From assembly GCA_964035795.1 (NCBI GenBank), contig OZ038321.1, positions 15,121,971 to 15,185,970 on the forward strand: a stretch of DNA of 64,000 bases. The letters run 5' to 3'. The position numbers were made by a program, and so were the translations under genes. Source of the DNA: Pterobdella sp. o SKG-2022 (taxonomy: Eukaryota > Annelida > Clitellata > Hirudinida > Piscicolidae). Shown one piece after another: positions 39,601 through 51,145 of the stretch. Each line of letters starts with the position of its first letter. The first letter of the stretch is position 1. The notes under the pieces are model-generated. The model was given only the letters and a program-made list of their open reading frames with translations, was not told the origin of the DNA and ran no database searches.

Positions 39601-42600
39601 TGTTGAAATTGTGAAACAAGAAAGTTTGAGGTGATTGAACCATCTAGAATGAGAATTGTGTGAAGTACGCGTAGAATTTTTAAATTACTGGTAATAAGAG
39701 AAGGTCAAGGTTAACATGGAAAAGTATGGCAAAAAACCTTTGTCTTGATTTTGCTTAATTTTTGAAGATAGAGTCAAATGGAGAGAGGGAGGGTTAGGTT
39801 ATGAAAAGTAATCAGTGACTTTTTGGAAAAGGGAAGGGTGCTGACTATATGAAACGATAAGGTATGAGATAACAAAACGGTGAAAATTAATACAGTGCTT
39901 TATTGTTGTTAATGACTAAATAAATCTATTTAAAATTTTTGAATATAATTTTGAAATTAACAATTAAAAATCAAAAATCAATAGAAAAATGAAAATCTAC
40001 TTAGAAGCCGTCAAAAAGCTCACCAAACTTTGGATTGAAAGAACAATGTTAGTAGCATTAATTTGATATCTTGAAATTAAAAACTGGAATATAACTAAGT
40101 TGTTTTTTTGCTCAGATGCCCGTGGCAATTTTATGATTGGGTCTATAACCTATCAGCTTCGGGAAGAGAATGGAAGAAAAATTTGCTAGCAGTCAATGAA
40201 ATTGCAGATGAAATATTTGAAAATCGAAAGGTTTTACAAGATCTCTTTAGTTAGACCAAATATAATTATTATAAATTAATATAAATTATGAAATTGCAGA
40301 AAAATCCAAATGAGGATAAAAAAAAAGATATTTTGGACATTTTATTAGCTGCAAGAGATGAAGATGGCAATGGCTTGAGTGACGAAGAAATAAGAAATGA
40401 ACTGAACACAATAATCTTTGCAGGTGAAAAAATCTATAATAATGAGAAATGAATCAAAATGTTTCAATAAATTTATCTTTTTTATTTAGTTTGGATTTAG
40501 GTTTTGTGTGTATTTTTTTGAAGCAAATACTCTTCTGAACTGCGGTCTGTAGAATTTTTTCTCAGTAAGAGGTCTCATGACCTTGAACTTTCAAGCAGAA
40601 TTTATAATATTTATAGTGATGTTCTGTTTCAAAAACAAGCTTTAACCTTATGATTATCTTAGTTCTTTGATCTATCATTTTTTTCGTTTCTCCTAGCATA
40701 ACAGAAATGCTCGTTTGGTCACTCTTGTTTCATCAGAACTTCTATTCATTTACGAGCTTCTTATAATCAACAGAGATAGGACTGGCTCAGATTTTGGTCT
40801 GCTTTTTGTGCATATTTCAAGTTTATGAGCCGTAAAGAAGAGATGTGTTACTTTTTTTGTAGGTTGTTTCTTTAGTTTTTTTTTTCACCTCACGGTCTTT
40901 TCCAGAGCTTTGAATGAAATTCTAGCTTATGCTAAAATTGAAATAATTTTTTTGAATTATATTTTTTTTACTATTCCAAGCAAACATACGCTTAAACATG
41001 AATAAAAAAAAGTTTATAAAGACAAATTATCCTTATTATTTGTAGGCCATGACACGACTTCAAGTGCTTTGTCTTGGACAGCATTTAGATTGGCCCAACA
41101 TCCTGAACTACAAGCCAAATGTCAACAAGAAATTGATGATCTTTTGGAAGGAAGAGAAACTGATACCATTACAAAGTTTGTCTCAAAGTTTAATTATATA
41201 TATGCTTTTGTCGGCCCCTATAGCTCAATGGTTGAGCATTAGACTAATTATCTAAAAGTTACCGGGTTCAATCCCTCGTGGGCCGACAATTAGCACCTGT
41301 TCCACAGTGTGTTTTCGCTACATTAAATTTTTAGCAAGCGCTTTGATCTATAAGAAAAAACGTTTTATAAATACCGCATTACATTACATTAAATTAGATA
41401 AATTAAATCTCATCATAAATAACTATAGATGAGTGTTAATAAAAGATTTTAAAAAGTTAACTTTAAATAGAAAAATTCAATTTTTAGTTTATAAATCACT
41501 AAGATTTTGCAAAACTAAATCTTACATATAACCCACCTTGAAGCTTACAACTTTTTTCAAAATTTGGTTTTTGAAAAATATATCACTTTATATTTATCTT
41601 TTTACTTTACATTTTATCTTTTACTGAGACCTGTAATCTACCTAAACCTTCTTCCTTTTATCTCTACCTGATCTTATTTTTATTCTTTCCTTGAACATCT
41701 TTTCTTTTTCCACTTACGAAAAAAAAATTTTTTTCCATTTGAATAGTTTTTCTTTTTCAAATTTCCAAATTATTTTCTGTTTTTTTATCATTCAACTTCA
41801 CGTTTTTCATACTATACATATTTATCGCCCTCAACTTACCCTACTTCTATTATGAATAATTACTTTTTCTTACTAAATTGATAAAATGTTCACTAATTCT
41901 TATTCTATATATCAAATGGCTATAATATTTTATTAACTTTTCAAAGAAAGTTCCAAACTAAAAGTTTTCTGAGTTTTTTACCGACAACTCTTCAGAAAAA
42001 ATTATTGATTTTTTACTATCTTTATTCTTCTTAACCCATTAATTTTGAATAATTTAATTTAACCATATGAAGTTATACTGCTGTACATGTCCCAGTGACT
42101 GGGGTTGACATTAGTCGGTCTAAACTATTGATATTATTTATATTGTAACTTTTAAGACAATTGATTTTCATCTATAATCAGTTTTTACAAATCTCTAGTC
42201 TGAACAAACATTCAACTTGAAATTATCGAATACAAAATTAGTCGTTCACACAATTGAGCAGTCATTGGCGATGTCAACTGGGATTATCCAAACCAAATAA
42301 AAACAATACCGAAATATCATTTCGTTCATATCTGCCACCTGACTCTACTGCTACCCAATATAACAAAATATCATTTCGTTCATATCTGCCACTTGACTCT
42401 ATTGCTACCCAATATAACAAAATATAATTTCGTTCATATCTGCCACCTGACTCTATTGCTACCCAATATAACAAAATAGCAGTTTTCAGCTATAGGCGCT
42501 AAGATTTGGGTATGCTCAAAACTAATACTCTAAATAATTGTATTTTTTAACAATTTTTCGAATTTTTTTTCTATCAACTTTTCTAAGCTTTTTTCTACTT

Positions 42601-44662
42601 CTAACTCATTTGAACAATGTTGTTATTCAACTGACAACGACCTCCCTGTATGATATATCTACTCCTTTTCTTATTTATACTCTACCAGATTTTTTAATTT
42701 ATCTTTTTCACTAAGAAATTTTACCGACATCAATAATTCAAAATTGAAACACAAAAAAAAACACTTTTGAAGAGATAAATTTTACTTATTTATTTCCCTT
42801 TTTAGATATCTCTTCTTTTAGCGGTAAAGGATATTTTTTAAACTAATTCGGAATTAAATTATATATAGAGATTCTTCGAGCCAAACACAAATTTTCAAAT
42901 GGAAAAACTTTTTAGAATTTATTTTTATTCTGCAAAGCTTTTTGTAAGATAAATTTACGTTCTTAAGTGGAAGTACAAGTATAAGAACTTTACTGACTTA
43001 CATAGAAACCTTGCCAACATTTCCACTGAGTTGCTGCTTCAATATTTTTCTGCTTGCATAAAATATCAAGTTATGATAAATAAAGCTTTTTAAACAAAAA
43101 GCTTCGTGTATTAACTCAATAAATACTTTGTTTATGTTTCCCTTACTATTGGTTTAGGGCATTTCAAGTCATTAATATATTGAAGTTTCACTTCTTATAG
43201 AAGGTAAAACTTAACAACTAAAATAATTTGACTTGAATTTTTCGATATTCATAAAATAGCAACATCATAAGTAGCTATTGTCAGGTTCTAATTAATCAGT
43301 TTATATTTTTTGAATATCATTTAAATTCAATCAATTCACATGTTTAGAGAGGACCTAAAAGAACTTCCCTATTTGACAATGTTTATCAAAGAAACCATGA
43401 GAATTGATTCTATTGTACCAGTCATTGAACGAGAGTTGTCTAGACCTCTCACAATTGATGGAGTTGAATTTCCAAAGTACACTATGGTGACTATATATTT
43501 TCTGTGTCTTAACTTCAATGAGGAAGTATGGCCCGAACCTTGGGTTAGTCATGTGAACATATTTTCTCATCAATAAAATCAAGAATTTTTAATTTAGCTT
43601 CATATCTCAAAATTGTTAAGTTAACGAAAATTATAAAGTTAAATGTGTTTTTGATCACAATAGATTATACTGCTGTACTTGTCCCAAAAACTGGGTTTGG
43701 CAGGATTCGGTCTATATTATTAATACTACTAATTTTTTGGTAGAAATTTTTATAGCTTGTCAGCGCAAGCTACAGACACAAAATTATGATGCAGTTTAAC
43801 GTCGATGCCTAAAAAATAATATCTACTATTAATAATTTCAATTCGTATAGCTCCAAATTAGGTGGCTATGTCACAATTTTTCAATGGTCACGACCCGTAT
43901 AGCTCAGGTAGCAGAGCATTAGACTGACTAGCTAAAGTTACCGAGTCAGGTTTCGCGTGAACCGACAATTAGCACCTGTTCCTCAGTGTGTTTTAGCCAA
44001 ATTGAATTTTAGCAAGCGCTTTAAGCTATATGGAAAAGCGCTTTATAAATATCGCATAAAATTGAATTACTTTTCATTACAATGGTGTTTTTAATGACTA
44101 CTCATTGAAAAAGCAATCTTTGTGAATGATTCTAAACTATTGAGCTAAAAAATAAAATTTATTACAAATTTGGTCAGAAATTTGATCCAGAAAGATTCTC
44201 GCCCCAAAACATAGTGAATATGGATCCTTTTGCATTTGTGCCATTTTCTGCTGGTCCAAGGTAAGTCTGAAACATTTCCAAAATAAAAACAACAATATGC
44301 TTCTAGTTTTTTATTTTTCAATTTATAAAAGTTTTTGATTTGATGTATAAAAAAATTTGTTAATCTAATAATGATATATGCTTTTTTTGCAAAAATTGAA
44401 TAAGGTCTTAATTTTGGAATGTTTGCAGAAACTGTATTGGACAAAACTTTGCTATGAACGAGTTAAAAATTATTTTTGCTCGTTTGCTCAGAAGGTAGTG
44501 ACTCAATCAATAACATGGACAGCGTAATAATAAAATACTTTGAAAAATCTTTCTAGAATCACCTTCAAACTTGACCCTGATCGTCTACCTAAGCCATTGT
44601 TGAGCTTAGTTATGAAAAGTGAAAATGGAATGCATCTCTATGTTGAAGAAAGAACAAGCTGA
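33646..44662 (+). CDS. Cytochrome P450, CYP4-clan, copy B (apparently intact, 12 exons, 504 aa)
   Basis: Exons: 33646-33810, 33878-34031, 34145-34323, 37178-37311, 39985-40047, 40116-40230, 40300-40423, 41046-41175, 43348-43543, 44178-44260, 44429-44494 and 44557-44662. All junctions keep frame (1515 nt, 504 aa) with GT-AG introns. Hallmarks: N-terminal membrane anchor ([20 protein letters not shown], residues 4-23); C-helix WARSR (W135, R139); I-helix AGHDTTSS (311-318); K-helix ETMR (E370, R373); PERF (424-427); heme loop FSAGPRNCIG with thiolate Cys450. EREL..PLTIDG and EEVWPEPW are typical of the CYP4 clan. Known: such enzymes are ER-anchored monooxygenases, in CYP4 often fatty-acid omega-hydroxylases; the substrate here is unknown. 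The CYP4-typical I-helix Glu that can bind heme covalently is Ala (FAGHDTT). Introns 3, 4 and 8 carry LINE and SINE debris. Confidence 0.9.
34690..34845. mobile_element. Fold-back / MITE-like element in intron 3 of P450 copy B
   Basis: The arm TCAACAAACACAAAGTATTT followed by an AAGCTTTTT segment (about 34,697-34,737) is repeated in inverted orientation at about 34,796-34,840, giving arms of about 45 bp around a 60-bp centre. A related right arm occurs at 43,090-43,135, and AAAGCTTTTTGTAAG-type ends occur near 42,936, 22,458 and 52,031. There is no coding capacity. It is probably a non-autonomous element. Confidence 0.6.
35380..37010 (+). mobile_element. Degenerate L2/CR1-like LINE in intron 3 of P450 copy B
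   Basis: The plus strand contains an AP-endonuclease start, [17 protein letters not shown] (about 35,710-35,760), continuing [14 protein letters not shown] in another frame, then [20 protein letters not shown] at about 36,116. After an internal deletion there is an RT C-terminal trace near 36,560-36,900. It ends in a GGCGCTATGA...TTATTATTATT tail typical of L2/CR1 elements (about 36,950-37,010). Several frameshifts and stops make it dead. The T-rich region before 35,700 may be the eroded ORF1/linker. Confidence 0.65.
37682..37993 (-). mobile_element. RTE-like LINE endonuclease fragment in intron 4 of P450 copy B
   Basis: The minus-strand frame reads [18 protein letters not shown] then [13 protein letters not shown], which matches the start of an APE-type endonuclease domain (IATYNVRSL...KLEELE) of RTE-like non-LTR retrotransposons. 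It stops before the catalytic core. It lies in the opposite orientation to the RT debris at 38.7-39.9 kb, so the two are separate insertions or an inverted rearrangement. Confidence 0.55.
38690..39900 (+). mobile_element. RTE-like LINE reverse-transcriptase and 3' remnant in intron 4 of P450 copy B
   Basis: Frames on the plus strand show IGVGVHQ followed by [12 protein letters not shown] (RT motif B region), [11 protein letters not shown] (YADD motif decayed to YADY, near 38,985-39,020) and [17 protein letters not shown] (about 39,060-39,110). Downstream remnants resemble the C-terminal domain. Multiple stops and frameshifts. Family assignment (RTE-like) is from motif resemblance only. Confidence 0.5.
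41210..41391 (+). mobile_element. tRNA-derived SINE, copy 1 (intron 8 of P450 copy B)
   Basis: The head folds like a tRNA. GTCGGCCC pairs with GGGCCGAC, a D-arm (GCTCAATGGTTGAGC) includes the A box, a TTAGA/TCTAA stem encloses a loop with AAT at the anticodon position, and GGTTCAATCCC is the B box. The body continues CAATTAGCACCTGTTCCACA then AGCAAGCGCTTTGAT and ends GTTTTATAAATACCGCATTA with an ATTAC short-repeat tail. Related copies are at 43,888, 48,877 and 62,774. An Ile-like (AAT) origin is inferred from the loop only. Confidence 0.8.
42075..42135. repeat. Dispersed repeat fragment, copy 1 (ACTGCTGTACATGTCCC)
   Basis: The block ATACTGCTGTACATGTCCC...ACTGGGGTTGACATTAGTCG is matched by a diverged copy at 43,666-43,730 (ATACTGCTGTACTTGTCCC...ACTGGGTTTGGCAGGATTCG). 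The family is unknown; both copies lie in the P450 cluster. Confidence 0.55.
42311..42473. repeat. 54-bp minisatellite, three copies
   Basis: The unit contains CATTTCGTTCATATCTGCCA and TGCTACCCAATATAACAAAA and is repeated about three times with single-base differences. The 54-nt length is divisible by three, so one minus-strand frame stays open with a repeated [18 protein letters not shown] peptide, but I see no evidence that this is a gene. It lies in intron 8 of P450 copy B. Confidence 0.85.
43666..43730. repeat. Dispersed repeat fragment, copy 2 (ACTGCTGTACTTGTCCC)
   Basis: A diverged match to the block at 42,075-42,135, in the intron between exons 9 and 10 of P450 copy B. Confidence 0.5.
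43888..44065 (+). mobile_element. tRNA-derived SINE, copy 2 (diverged)
   Basis: It shares CGTATAGCTCAGGTAGCAGAGC (A-box region), CATTAGACTGACTAGCTAAAG, GACAATTAGCACCTGTTCCT and the GGAAAAGCGCTTTATAAATA 3' module with copy 1. The B box is damaged (GAGTCAGGTTTCGCG). It lies in the intron before exon 10 of P450 copy B. Confidence 0.75.
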
Positions 44663-44697
44663 ATCAAACATAAAATAATGAATTTCATTAATATTTA

Positions 44698-44703
44698 AAT
44701 AAA
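44698..44703 (+). terminator. AATAAA poly(A) signal of P450 copy B
   Basis: A canonical hexamer 36 nt after the TGA of copy B, followed by a T-rich stretch. This supports copy B as a complete gene. Confidence 0.6.
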
Positions 44704-44999
44704 ATTTTGTGTTCATGCTACAGAGCAAATAAGAGTAAAAAAGACTGAGTTATTTGAACTAAAAAACATGCCATTTTTTTGTAGCTTTCAACAGTGATTT
44801 ATAAGCAAAAAATAATGTTTCACGGCTTTTTAATAGAAATCTTGGTTTATTTAACATTAATTTGAAAAATAAGTTGTTTCGAATACTGATGCTTTGAAAA
44901 AATTATTTCCGTTTTTGTAGTTCCATGAATTTGATAAGATTAACAAATTTTTTACTTCCCACTTCATAAACTGCTACCTTGTCGTTGTTTTTATACATG

Positions 45000-46760
45000 G
45001 ATGATCTAAAGGTTTACGCGAAGAACAGGTCACAGCTGGAATGAATAACACGGTCAGTATACACGGCAATGAAGTGAGAATGGAATTTGGGTTAAGAGTG
45101 TCAACCAATTAATCAATCCATCAAATTCTTTCCAATAAGTAAATCAATCAATCTATCGATCAATCAATTAATCAGTTCATCAATCAATCCATCAAATTCT
45201 TTTCAATAGATCGTTTGCTTTTACGAAGTATTGGTCTTTTCGAAAGATCTATCTTTAAGCCTGCTTTTCCACTCAAAGCGGTTGAGAAGATCTGCAAGAC
45301 CATGTTTAGCTTTCATTTGTCAGTCATTACAAGTTTGTACTAGCTCTTTCCCGGTTTTCCAGGTTTCTTACAAAAATCTAACTCCAACTTTCGCACCTAC
45401 GAGCTTTAACCTACGCTAAACTGCACATGTCCAAACCCCCTCATTCTGCTTGTACTAGTAACTACCTCAACATTTTGAATGACAACTTTAGAAAAAAGAA
45501 AATCAAAATGAACTTTATCGATTTCTCAAACGTTGCACATCCAGTGAATTATGGCCAGGTTTTCTAAGAGCAACCTATACGAAACTCAAAAAAAAATAAA
45601 GCTTTTTGCCCAATAACATATAGTAATGAGCTAAGAACACAACTTTGATAGACATCCACTCGAACATCAAACAAATTGCTATACTCATCATCTACTCTCA
45701 CCCTTCTTCTCACTTCCTTGCACATGGATTGTACGATTCTGACAAGCGATCCATCAATTTCTAACTTCCGCGTGCACCATCAAATCACTTCTCGTGAGAT
45801 TCTGTCAAAAAAGGCTAAGTAAAGGTGCTTACCAGCAATCAGATGCTTTTTGTTAACTGACGTAGAATAAATATAGTGTCAGTTGTATCTTGACCTCGCA
45901 TAAAACCACATGGCATTTTATCAATCACCACCCTCTCTCTCATGATTCCTTCCACCACACGCTGAAAAAACTTTCATAACTTGTTCAATCAACTTTAAAC
46001 CTCTATAATTTGATCTGTTTAAAACATTAGCTTTACCTTAATTTACACTGACTATGTGACTATCTTTCCATTCAGACGGTATACGGTTTATAAAGATAAT
46101 GTTTTCAATGAGATTTCGAATTATATCAGTATCACCTGAACCATAAGATTTAAACACCTTGGTGACAATATCCGAAGAACTCGCTGCTATCCCAAAGCTC
46201 ATCTTATTAATGGATTTTTTGACCATTTCTGTGGTATAGGATCATAGGGACCTTCCTCATGATCCCCTTTGAACAACTCATCTAGATTCCATGGAAACTC
46301 CACATTCGAGTAGATGCGGATGTGCTTTCTCCATTCTTCTTTATTGGAATCAATATTCAGGGAATTTTGGCCATTATCATTCCTCACCGGCTTATCTCCA
46401 ATGACGTGCTAGTTGTCACGCTGCGTTTGCTTAGCCATCCAATGTAATTCTACAAATCTTGGATTAATTTTTTGAAAACATCCTTATCAGCTTCATTCCT
46501 GACAAGGCACACAGCAAGGTTCGATACACGTTTAGCAGCCTGGTAACTGTTTATACTTCCTTCAACCTTCCATTCTTTGAAACATTTTCTTTGAAAAAAA
46601 TAACAGCTTTCTGGACCTTGTCATTCTACCACTACGTCTGCCTTTTCCAAGTATGTTTTTACAAAGACTCCACAAAGCTGTTTTGCTCAAGCAGTTGAGA
46701 AAGTCCTGCAGTTGGCTAGAGATGCACATAGTAAAGCACCATAACATAAAAAAACTATTT
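45000..46760 (-). mobile_element. Degraded RTE-like LINE, endonuclease-RT linker and RT
   Basis: Read on the minus strand in pieces: SLCKNILGKGRRSGRMTRSR (about 46,650) and ELFKGDHEEGPYDPIPQKWS (about 46,230) in the linker, then IIFINRIPSEWKDSHIVSVN (about 46,045-46,110) and NYRGLKLIEQVMKVF (about 46,000), CGFMRGQDTTDTIFILRQL (about 45,880). Together these follow the order of an RTE-like RT (IPEEWKTSIIVPLYK, NYRGIKLTDQVMKV, FGFRPGRGTTDAIFILRQL). Stops and frameshifts are frequent. It sits between P450 copies B and C, where copy C should have its first exons. Confidence 0.6.
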
Positions 46761-47483
46761 TCGTTTTTGAAGAAAACTGAAATTGTGAACGTTTGACAAA
46801 GTGACCACCATCCCTTATAAGCGACGATACACCAAAGGCTTGGTCTAAACAGGCATCACTTGGTTTAAAAACCTAAAAAAGTTTAAGCTTAACACAGTGG
46901 GGGCTAAGTCATAATCTCTTGCACATCTTTCTAATAGAAAATTGCTCAAAAAACTTCACTATGTAAATTTTTTGCACGAAATACACTGAAATTCAGAATA
47001 AACTTGATCATCTAATTTTTTAAAACGGTTGTGAATTATTTCAGTCAAACTTTCTCAGTAATACTTGAAACCGAAATATGACGGTGCTTGTCGCAGAGAC
47101 TGTTGAATCATATAAAAATAATGTTAGTACTAAAAATCCAATCTTGAGAAAAGTATTGCAACTTGACCCTATGTTATGTGAAAAGAGCGTAGAAACTAGC
47201 TAAAAACCAATAAAAAGATGTTTTGGGGTATGCACCCGTTTTTATTTAGGCACATCGAAACAATTGAGAATTTGAAGGCTTTTCCACTTTTTGGTGTTTG
47301 GAAGACTGATGATTTGATAATTTTATTCTCTCGTTTTTAGAGGAATACAAATTTGCATTATCTTACATGGTCTGAAAACCATGCTGTGCTGAGGTAGAAT
47401 CACGAAGTGTGAAACACCTAAGAAATGATTTAAATTTTTGTTTTTCTAAAATATTTAAAATATGATATATACATTTTAGAAAA

Positions 47484-50400
47484 GGTTTTTAAAGTTGATG
47501 CCGGAAAATAAAGTTTAGAAATGTTTGAGCAATTCAGTCTTACTACATCCGATGTGATGTTGCGATGTGCTTTTTCTTACGAGGAAACTGTGAAGGAAAA
47601 AAGGTGAAATCAATATAATTATATTTTGATTTTTTTCAGTTGGAAAAGCTATATTCAAAAGCATTTTTCAAGTTATGTTTTAAGCTTCACAATTAAGCAT
47701 TTTTTAAAAATAAACTTCTATTTAAGCTTGAAATAATAAAATTATGACAACTTTTTTTTTATAAATTGTAAATTTGAAATTAAAAATGAAATTTTAAAAA
47801 TTAAAAACCAATAGATAAACGAAAAAATATTTTGAAACCGTTACAAAGTAGTTTGGGGCGAAAGAATACTGCAAGCAAAATTGTATATCTTTAGAATGAA
47901 AACTAGAGAAGAAATAACTTATTTTCATGTTCAGATGCTCGTGGCAATTTTATGATTGGGTTATAACCTATCATCATCGGGAAAAGAGTGTAAAAAAATT
48001 TGTTAGCAGTAAATGAAATTGCAGATGAAATATTTGAAAAACGTAAGATCTTACAAGATGTCGATATGTTAATGAAAAATTGTACTTGGACTAAATACAA
48101 TTATCATAAAATAATTTAAGTTAAAAAACTTAGAGAAATCCGAATGCGGTTGAAAAAACAGATATTTTGGACATTTTATTAGCTGCAAGAGATAAAGATG
48201 GCAATGGCTTGTGACGAAGAAATAAGAAATTAACTGAACACACTAATCTTTGAAGGTGAAAATAGTTGGAGCACCAATACAAAAAATTATCTATAAAATA
48301 TATAACATTTCAAATAAGTATAGATTAAGGTTTTGCATGTATTAATAATCAAAGAAACTACCTATTTAAACTGCAGTCTATAGAATCTGTTTTGAACAAG
48401 GTGTCTCATAACCGTAAACTCTTTTGAGGGAATACAGGAAACCACAATTTCTTTTCTCATGTGATTTAAAGAACAAAAATTACCGATAACAGGTCTTTCA
48501 TCAAAATTCCGTCAACCTGTTTATAAAATTTCTGAAAACTTATTTTCAGTGAAAGCTTTCAACAAAAAATTTTTATACGCTTATCTGTTACAAAAAAGAA
48601 AAGATAAATCTTAAACTCGTATCTGGTTAGAGTACTCGATATTTTTCTTAAAAGGTGCGTTGAGAACGCGAGATCCTTGAGTATGATATCATTCAAGAGT
48701 ACCTTCTTCTCGCATTATATTTCATTGCAAACCCTCTTTTGTACTCAGTTTTTGGTAATGTCTGTACATAATGACGACACGAGTCTATCACCCGCGAGAA
48801 TAGAGATGCAGTGGTTCTCTCGTCTTTGAGTAGGTGGAAAGTTGCATTTTCTTCTTCATTTTGTTCTTTGAAGGATTGGCCGGCCCCTATAGTTCAGTGG
48901 TTGAGCATTAGACAAATTATCTAAAGATACCGAGTTCGATCCCACGTTTGGCCGACAATTAGTAGTCCACATGGAGTAGCGCCCAGTGGAACCTATCAAT
49001 TGCGCAACCGAAACCCCAGATAGGGGCGATCAAATGGTCGAAAAAATATTTTTGAAGGATTATTCAGAAAAATTTTGAAAACACTGATGAAAAGATTTCT
49101 TTTCCGTGTCTAGTACATATTTGTCAGTTTTTACAGAGCAAGGTTTCCAATGAGATGTCTCAACAATAAGCCCTTTCAAGCAGATTTTATAATATTTATA
49201 GTATTCCTTTGATTTTAAGGCATGCCTTTACATTAAAATGATTAGAGTTCTTTTTTCTTTCCTAAAATTAATTTATAGATAAAAAAAATGTCCGTTCGAT
49301 CAAACATTTTCATTAAAACGCTAATTAATTTATGAGCTTTGCATAATCAGCAAAGATAGAAGTGATACAAAAAAATTTTGTGCTTTTTGGGTATATTCCA
49401 AGTTTTAAAACCATAAAGAAACGATGTGCTGAATGTACTTCAGGCTACTTGGTTTTTAATCTAACTTCACGATTTTTCTAGAATTTTGATTGAAGTTCTA
49501 GCCTATGCTAAAAGTGAGGTAATTATGTAGGTTACAGTTTTTTTACTAAAACCGAGCATACGTTCTTTTATCTAAGTAGGCAGACTGTTTCTTTAAAAAA
49601 ATTATTCCCATCAGTTGTAGGCCACGACACGACTTCAAGTGCTTTGTCTTGGACAGCATTTAAATTAGCCCAACATCCTGAACTACAAGCCAAATTTCAA
49701 CAAGAAATTGACAATCTTTTAAAAGAAAGAATAACTGATACCATCACTAAGTAAGTTTTTTCAGCTTGAAACAGCAATTGAGCTATATTTTGCGATGAAT
49801 TAAACTTGATTATGAAACTTTAGTGATAGATATTTTTTAATAAAAGATTTCAAACAGATAAAGTTGAAACAGTTATATATAATCATTCAACAAGCTTTTC
49901 TGTTAGTTCTACAAGGTGTTTCAAAACATGATTCTAAATTCAATTATAAACATTTTTTTTCTTGTAGAGAGCACACCAACATTTTTATATTTCGACTTCA
50001 TTAACTATTCCATATTCATAGTATACCAACATCATACGTGGTCATTCAGAGTCATAACTGATAAACTTACGTTCTCAATGATATTATAAAAGCTCTATCA
50101 TAGTGATGAGTAATCTAGGGATTTATGCTATCAGTTCAATTCAATTCAATCAATTCACGTGTTTAGAGAGGACCTAAAAGAACTCCCCTATTTGACAATA
50201 TTTATCAAAGAAACCATGAGAATTGATTCTATTGTACCAGTCATTGAACGAGAGTTGTCTAGACCTCTCACAATTGATGGCATTAAATTTTCTGAGTACA
50301 CTTTAATATCTATATATCTTCTGTGTCTGAACTTCAACGAGGAAGTATGGCTCGAGCCTTGGGTTAGTCATATAAATATATATTTAATATATTTTAAGAG

Positions 50401-51145
50401 TCTAAAGTCTGTTTATAGCTTAGTATTTGAAGCTCTTATTTGAACAATTATGAAATTGAAATTACTATTAATGAATTCAATTCGTATAGCAAAAAGCTAG
50501 GTAACTTTTTTTCAGTTTTTCAATTGGCGTCTTTAATGATTATTATATATAAAAATTATTTGTGAATTATTTTTTAATCTACAGAAAATTATTTATAAAT
50601 TTGTAAGTCCAATTAAAATAGTGAATGGAACCTATTACAAATTTCAATAGAAATCATATCCAGAAAGAATTTCTCCTCAAAATATAGAAAAGATGCACCC
50701 CTTTGCATTTGTGCCATTTTTTGCTGGTCCAAGGTAACAAGTCTTCAAAAATTCTCAAAATAACATAGTTATATGTTTTTAAATTTTAATTACATAACTT
50801 ATAAACGTTTTTAACTTGTTCTATATGTATAAACAAAATTTTCGAGTCAGTATAAATTAATATATAGTCATGTGCATGTTAAATGAGATCTGTGTTTTAA
50901 AATGTTTACAGAAAATGTATTGGACAAAACTTTGCTATGAACGAGTTAAAAATTATTTTTGCTCGTTTGCTCAGAAGGTAGTGACTCAATCAATAACATG
51001 GACAGCGTAATAATAAAATACTTTGAAAAATCTTTCTAGAATCACCTTCAAACTTGACCCTGATCGTCTACCTAAGCCATTGTTGAGCTTAGTTATGAAA
51101 AGTGAAAACGGAATGCATCTCTATATAGAGGAAAAAACAAGCTGA
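47484..51145 (+). pseudogene. Cytochrome P450 copy C (CYP4-clan), 5'-truncated pseudogene
   Basis: Only counterparts of exons 4-12 are found. Exon 4 (about 47,484-47,602) has an internal deletion that shifts frame, although its 3' part ([20 protein letters not shown] in copy B) is nearly identical to copy B. Exon 5 (about 47,826) has a TAG, exon 6 (about 47,937) lacks a base, and exon 7 (about 48,133-48,256) has a 2-bp deletion and a GAA-to-TAA change. Exons 8-12 (49621-49750, 50167-50362, 50651-50733, 50912-50977, 51040-51145) are all open and in phase, with [16 protein letters not shown] and an intact heme Cys (RKCIGQ), but PERF is PERI. No exons 1-3 are visible in 44.7-47.4 kb. Confidence 0.85.
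48877..49040 (+). mobile_element. tRNA-headed SINE, copy 3, with a different tail module
   Basis: The head (GGCCCCTATAGTTCAGTGGT, TGAGCATTAGACAAATTATC, GAGTTCGATCCCACG, GGCCGACAATTAG) matches copy 1. The body then switches to AGCGCCCAGTGGAACCTATC, AATTGCGCAACCGAAACCCC and AGATAGGGGCGATCAAATGG instead of the CACCTGTT...GCGCTTT body. A diverged relative of this second tail lies at 53,200-53,260. It lies in the copy C intron between exons 7 and 8. Confidence 0.75.

Noticed and set aside
41210..41285. A functional tRNA gene
   Set aside because: The tRNA-like head is followed by a shared SINE body and short-repeat tail and occurs in several diverged copies; the T-arm pairs imperfectly.
42274..42474. 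Repeat-peptide open frame ([14 protein letters not shown])
   Set aside because: It arises from a three-copy 54-bp minisatellite whose length is divisible by three; there is no splice or start support.
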